Positions 60,572 to 64,000 of a DNA stretch of 64,000 nt are shown piece by piece. This DNA comes from an uncultured Eubacterium sp. (GTDB taxonomy: Bacteria; Bacillota; Clostridia; Lachnospirales; Lachnospiraceae). The notes beneath the pieces were generated by a model. The model saw only the letters and a list, made by a program, of their open reading frames with translations. It did no database searches and was not told the DNA's origin. The stretch lies in assembly GCA_948579355.1 (NCBI GenBank), contig CAPAOV010000014.1, positions 1 through 64,000 on the forward strand, in the 5' to 3' direction. Within the stretch, counting starts at the first letter, position 1; each line of letters starts with the position of its first letter. The position numbers were made by a program, and so were the translations under genes.

Positions 60572-60590
60572 AAAAAGGAAGTGATATTCC

Positions 60591-61187
60591 ATGGTGATAA
60601 AATCACTGGAGCTGGAAACGGTATGCGGAATTACGAGTACACTGCCGCAGCATACACAGATTGAGATGGCTTTTTGGGGGCGTTCCAATGTGGGGAAATC
60701 TTCCCTTCTGAATACGTTGTGGAATCGTAAATCCATGGCGCGAATCTCATCGCAGCCGGGCAAGACGCAGACGATTAATTATTATCATATCAATGACGTC
60801 TGCTATATGGTGGACTTGCCGGGGTATGGCTATGCCAAAATATCGAGAGAGACCGCAGCTAAATGGCTGAAAATGATTGAGCGGTATATAGAAACTTCTC
60901 AGGCGCTTCGCGTTGTCTTTCTGCTCATTGACATCCGTCATATGCCGACGAAGAAAGATGTGGAAACGTACCGCATGCTATTTGAAAAAGGGTTTAATCC
61001 CCTTATTATTGCAACTAAGGCGGATAAGATAAGCAGGCACGCCAAAGAAAAGCAGATAGCTGCCATCCGCAGGGAATTGGGGCTGTCTCAGGAAACTCCC
61101 GTTATTCCTTTTTCGGCTGTCACCAAAGAGGGAAAAGACGAAATTTGGGAATATATTGACTACTTTATTGAGGAGATATCAGTGTAA
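60591..61187 (+). CDS. engB: ribosome biogenesis GTPase EngB (YsxC)
   Basis: The 198-residue GTPase has G1 GRSNVGKSSLL, G2 PGKTQTIN, G3 DLPGYGYAK, G4 TKAD and G5 SAVTKEG. EngB helps assemble the large ribosomal subunit. It is 19 bases after lon, behind AAAAGGAAG, completing the conserved cluster. Confidence 0.96.
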   Translation: MVIKSLELETVCGITSTLPQHTQIEMAFWGRSNVGKSSLLNTLWNRKSMARISSQPGKTQTINYYHINDVCYMVDLPGYGYAKISRETAAKWLKMIERYIETSQALRVVFLLIDIRHMPTKKDVETYRMLFEKGFNPLIIATKADKISRHAKEKQIAAIRRELGLSQETPVIPFSAVTKEGKDEIWEYIDYFIEEISV

Positions 61188-61240
61188 AAATTATGCGAAG
61201 TGAGGATTAGGTTAAAAAATCACTCGAAATGGAGATTAGT

Positions 61241-61870
61241 ATGACGAAGAAACAACGAGCAGAAGAGATTATACGTTTATTGGAACAGGAGTATCCGCTG
61301 GCGGACTGTACGCTCGACTACGATGAGGCGTGGAAGTTATTGGTCAGCGTCCGTCTGGCGGCGCAGTGTACGGATGCCCGCGTAAATGTTGTTGTGCGGG
61401 AATTGTATGCGCGCTATCCGAGTCCGCAGGCGTTGGCGGACGCGACGCCGGAGGCGATTGAAGAGATTGTCAAGCCTTGCGGATTGGGGCGCAGTAAGGC
61501 CAGAGATATACATAAATGTATGACTGTGCTTGTGCAGGAATACGATGGAAAGGTGCCGGATGATTTTGATGCATTGTTGAAACTGCCCGGCGTAGGGCGG
61601 AAGAGCGCCAATTTGATTATGGGTGACGTTTTTGGCAAACCGGCGATTGTGACGGATACGCATTGCATTCGTCTGGTAAACCGCATGGGGCTGGTAGATA
61701 ATATTCGGGAGCCGAAAAAAGTGGAGATGGCGCTCTGGAAAATCATACCTGCGGAAAAAGGAAGTGATTTCTGCCATCGTCTCGTCCATCACGGGCGCGA
61801 GGTGTGTACTGCCAGAAAGGCGAACTGTGAAAATTGTTGTTTGCGGGATATATGTAAGAAAAATACATAG
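61241..61870 (+). CDS. nth: endonuclease III
   Basis: The 209-residue DNA glycosylase/AP lyase removes oxidised pyrimidines. It has the helix-hairpin-helix LPGVGRKSANLI with the catalytic Lys, the Asp of IVTDTHCIRLVNRMGL, and the C-terminal 4Fe-4S site C-x6-C-x2-C-x5-C in CTARKANCENCCLRDIC. Start ATG 61241 has GAAATGGAG upstream, itself preceded by a bulged hairpin (61196-61203 with 61220-61226). A terminator follows. Confidence 0.96.
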   Translation: MTKKQRAEEIIRLLEQEYPLADCTLDYDEAWKLLVSVRLAAQCTDARVNVVVRELYARYPSPQALADATPEAIEEIVKPCGLGRSKARDIHKCMTVLVQEYDGKVPDDFDALLKLPGVGRKSANLIMGDVFGKPAIVTDTHCIRLVNRMGLVDNIREPKKVEMALWKIIPAEKGSDFCHRLVHHGREVCTARKANCENCCLRDICKKNT

Positions 61871-61879
61871 AAAGTAAAG

Positions 61880-61918
61880 AAGAAACTATAAACGTTCCAT
61901 CGGTTTATAGTTTCTTTT
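61880..61918 (+). terminator. terminator after nth
   Basis: AAGAAACTATAAAC (61880-61893) pairs perfectly with 61903-61916, followed by TTGT; the arms are T-rich and could also stop leftward transcripts. Confidence 0.82.
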
Positions 61919-61974
61919 GTCTGTGAGCAAAAAATGAGTGTCTTTCAGGGCATTTTTGTTTTCCGGCCAATGTA

Positions 61975-62397
61975 TTATTCAGCAGCCGTTTTATGCCCCA
62001 CCAGTACCTTTTCGTAGAGTAATCCGACGATAAACCAGAGCGGCGCATAGTCGAACCGTATGATTCCTTTGTAATTGGCTTTGGCGTCGCTGTAATCCCA
62101 AGGGCAGCACTCTTTCTTTTTGAGCAGGGTTCCGGTGCCTAATTCCGTGAGAAAGATGCAGGCGGTGTACACGGAGCCGCGCAGCATTATATTTTTACCC
62201 TCCATGGCATGGCAAAGCGGCGACATGACAGATGCCATACCATAGATAGGGAACATCCACATAGAGGTGGCGCACGTCATTTTTTTATCCTTTGCCGAAC
62301 AAAGCGAACCACATCCGGTCCAGAGGCACTCGAGTCCCCAACCCATGAGTCCGCATTTCATAAAGTCCTCAGCCTGTTTTTTAAATTTCCGTTTCAC
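61975..62397 (-). CDS. CmpB-like putative ABC-transporter type IV membrane protein
   Basis: The 140-residue protein starts at GTG 62397, with AAAGGAG 9 bases upstream. It has three to four membrane helices and the family signature CPWDYSDAKANYKGIIRFDYAPLWFIVGL near the C-terminus (shared with PF06541 proteins; quoted here in two joined parts). It is rich in Cys (eight residues). The family name reflects an old guess; function is unknown. It is transcribed alone, opposite to its neighbours. The 200-base gap to the next gene (62398-62597) holds no other clear signal. Confidence 0.75.
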   Translation of the reverse strand: MKRKFKKQAEDFMKCGLMGWGLECLWTGCGSLCSAKDKKMTCATSMWMFPIYGMASVMSPLCHAMEGKNIMLRGSVYTACIFLTELGTGTLLKKKECCPWDYSDAKANYKGIIRFDYAPLWFIVGLLYEKVLVGHKTAAE

Positions 62398-62597
62398 TTC
62401 AAATCACTCCTTTGTTTATGTTTTAGGGAAATTTTCCGTCGTGGGTGAAAGCGCATTACGTCGGTAACGTACTCCGCATTTTACAGCCGGAGCTTTTTAA
62501 CGTTAGTATGCCCGAAAATATTGATAATAACCGATTTATCTGATATACTGTTAAAGAATTATGGACAACCTTATATTTGATTGGAGGCAGAACAAGC

Positions 62598-63836
62598 ATG
62601 GCAACGATAAAACCATTTCAGTGTATACGGCCGGAGAAGAGCGTCGCTCATCGGGTGGCGGCGTTACCTTACGATGTTTACAACCGACAGGAGGCAAAGG
62701 CAGAAGTACAGCGAGAGCCATTATCATTTTTAAAGATTGACAGGGCGGAAACGGGATTTGATGATTCGGTAGATACTTATGCGCCGGAAGTATATGAGAG
62801 AGCAAAAGAATTATTGCAAAAGGATATTGAGGACGGAATATATGAAAAGGATGCGGATGATGCATACTATATTTACGAATTAATCATGGGAGGTCGTTCC
62901 CAGACGGGTTTGGTTGCTTGTGCAGCAGTGGATGACTATGTGAATAACGTGATAAAAAAGCATGAAAATACAAGGGAAGATAAGGAGATAGACCGTATTA
63001 CGCATGTGGATACGTGCGGAGCACAGACCGGTCCTATTTTTTTGGCGTACCGCTCCCAGCAGACAATTAATGAGATTGTCGCCCGCATACAGGAGACGGA
63101 GCCGCTCTATGATTTTACCGCGATTGATGGGATTACGCATAAGGTCTGGAAAATAGCGGATAAATCCGATGTGGCAGAGATAAAAAAATCATTTCAGGGG
63201 GTTGATTCCATTTATATTGCAGACGGACATCACCGCGCCGCTTCCGCGGTAAAGGTAGGTCTGAAAAGGCGGGAGGAAAATCCGCATCATAACGGCAGTG
63301 AAGAGTACAATTATTTTCTTTCTGTTCTGTTCCCTCATGACCAGTTAATGATTATGGATTATAACCGTACGGTCAAAGACTTAAATGGTTTGACGGAAGA
63401 GGATTTTCTGCAAAAAGTACAGGAGCATTTCCGGTTGGAGAGAGAGGACAAGCCGGTGAAGCCGGAGAGCAAGGGAACTTTTGGGATGTATGTAGGGAAA
63501 CAATGGTACAGATTGACGGCTGCGCCTGCCTTATATGAGGGAAAAGATGCAGTTGGCAGTCTGGATGTTTCAGTACTTCAAGACTACCTGTTAGGCCCGA
63601 TTTTAGGTATCGGAGACCCACGGACAGATGCGCGGATTGATTTTGTCGGCGGTATACGTGGATTATCTGAGTTGGAAAAACGGGCGCAGGAAGACATGAC
63701 GGTTTCATTTTCTATGTTTCCAACATCGATTACCGAGTTGTTTGACGTGGCAGACCAAAATCTTCTAATGCCTCCTAAATCTACATGGTTTGAGCCAAAA
63801 CTCAGAAGCGGCTTGTTTATACATGAAATCGGATAA
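62598..63836 (+). CDS. DUF1015 protein (SerK/SbnI-like kinase family)
   Basis: The 412-residue protein starts at ATG 62598 with GGAGG 11 bases upstream. The N-terminus TIKPFQCIRPEKSVAHRVAALPYDV and the motif IYIADGHHRAASAVK are typical of DUF1015. Some members (SerK, SbnI) phosphorylate free serine using a ParB-like fold, in which the DGHHR segment is essential. In clostridia it often accompanies serine biosynthesis genes, but none is visible in this window. Free-serine kinase activity is a plausible but unproven assignment. Confidence 0.82.
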   Translation: MATIKPFQCIRPEKSVAHRVAALPYDVYNRQEAKAEVQREPLSFLKIDRAETGFDDSVDTYAPEVYERAKELLQKDIEDGIYEKDADDAYYIYELIMGGRSQTGLVACAAVDDYVNNVIKKHENTREDKEIDRITHVDTCGAQTGPIFLAYRSQQTINEIVARIQETEPLYDFTAIDGITHKVWKIADKSDVAEIKKSFQGVDSIYIADGHHRAASAVKVGLKRREENPHHNGSEEYNYFLSVLFPHDQLMIMDYNRTVKDLNGLTEEDFLQKVQEHFRLEREDKPVKPESKGTFGMYVGKQWYRLTAAPALYEGKDAVGSLDVSVLQDYLLGPILGIGDPRTDARIDFVGGIRGLSELEKRAQEDMTVSFSMFPTSITELFDVADQNLLMPPKSTWFEPKLRSGLFIHEIG

Positions 63837-63849
63837 CGAATGGTTCTTG

Positions 63850-63874
63850 GGAGCGTGACGCTCCGGAATGGAGG
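63850..63874 (+). promoter_or_regulatory. hairpin plus extended Shine-Dalgarno before the last gene
   Basis: GGAGCG-TGA-CGCTCC (63850-63864) is followed by GGAATGGAGG and ATG at 63880. Bases 63863-63883 differ at only a few positions from the same stretch before the padR gene at 30727. Confidence 0.6.
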
Positions 63875-63879
63875 ATTCT

Positions 63880-64000
63880 ATGGAGAAGTTTTTTAATTCG
63901 GATAACGGTGTAATGCGGGCGCTTAGCAAGTTGTTTGATATGGGTGTTCTTACGCTAATCTATCTGGTGTTTTGCATTCCTGTTGTTACGATTGGCGCGG
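63880..64000 (+). CDS. YesL-like membrane protein, 3' end outside window
   Basis: The visible 40 codons read MEKFFNSDNGVMRALSKLFD and then a membrane helix MGVLTLIYLVFCIPVVTIGA, the usual opening of YesL/DUF624 proteins found near carbohydrate transport genes. GGAGG lies 5 bases upstream. The gene continues past the window. Confidence 0.7.
   Translation, partial: MEKFFNSDNGVMRALSKLFDMGVLTLIYLVFCIPVVTIGA

Overview
The window looks like a chromosomal segment of a gut-type Lachnospiraceae (Clostridia, Bacillota). The evidence is the low-GC Gram-positive signals (TTGACA/TATAAT promoters, strong AGGAGG ribosome sites), a tyrosyl T-box leader, a LexA box of the Gram-positive type before recA, the clustering of trigger factor-clpP-clpX-lon-engB, a NiaR-controlled nadABC operon, and many secreted lysine-rich proteins with fibronectin-III or BIG2 domains. 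Species cannot be fixed from sequence alone. No CRISPR array, rRNA gene, complete transposon or prophage was seen.

Layout. Bases 1-8000 are an accessory Rhs locus: the 3' part of an Rhs gene ending in a lysozyme-like tip with a small membrane protein (probable immunity) behind it, then displaced 'orphan' Rhs pieces with core homology, one carrying a different cysteine-peptidase-like tip with its own probable partner, and a last shredded remnant. Bases 6563-9353 also hold two surface-anchored repeat-rich proteins. Bases 9477-12294 are an agr-type quorum-sensing locus: a LytTR response regulator and GHKL kinase running rightwards, meeting agrD and agrB running leftwards at a shared terminator. 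The predicted signal peptide uses serine rather than cysteine as ring former. An XRE regulator follows.

Bases 12970-36678 are mostly housekeeping: pyrG; ftsH-HAD phosphatase-uvrC-YgiQ radical SAM; a class A penicillin-binding protein; yigZ-rarA-small membrane protein; an L,D-transpeptidase; tRNA-Pro(CGG); tyrS with a T-box; a PadR/HAAS/DUF4097 operon; and nadA-nadB-nadC-niaR-thioesterase under a promoter that may be NiaR-repressed.

Bases 36965-50400 are accessory again: a secreted metzincin-like protein with BIG2/FN3 domains and a companion, a MntA-HepT toxin-antitoxin pair, a structured element with an 11-codon reading frame, a 599-residue protein with a divergent RelA/SpoT synthetase domain, a secreted FN3 protein, truA, an M18 aminopeptidase and a secreted ricin-like/C39-like protein. 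Bases 50442-64000 return to core genes: SOS-controlled recA-recX, glmM, an intracellular GH8 xylo-oligosaccharide enzyme, tig-clpP-clpX-lon-engB, nth, a CmpB-like membrane protein, a DUF1015 protein and the start of a YesL-like gene.

The signals I would follow first are: (1) the Rhs toxin-tip reservoir; (2) the agr locus with a predicted serine lactone; (3) the RelA-like protein that lacks the usual acceptor-nucleotide motif; and (4) a recurring arrangement, seen before about a dozen genes, of a small hairpin 13-20 bases upstream of the start codon followed by an extended Shine-Dalgarno of the form GAAATGAGG or GAATGGAGG.
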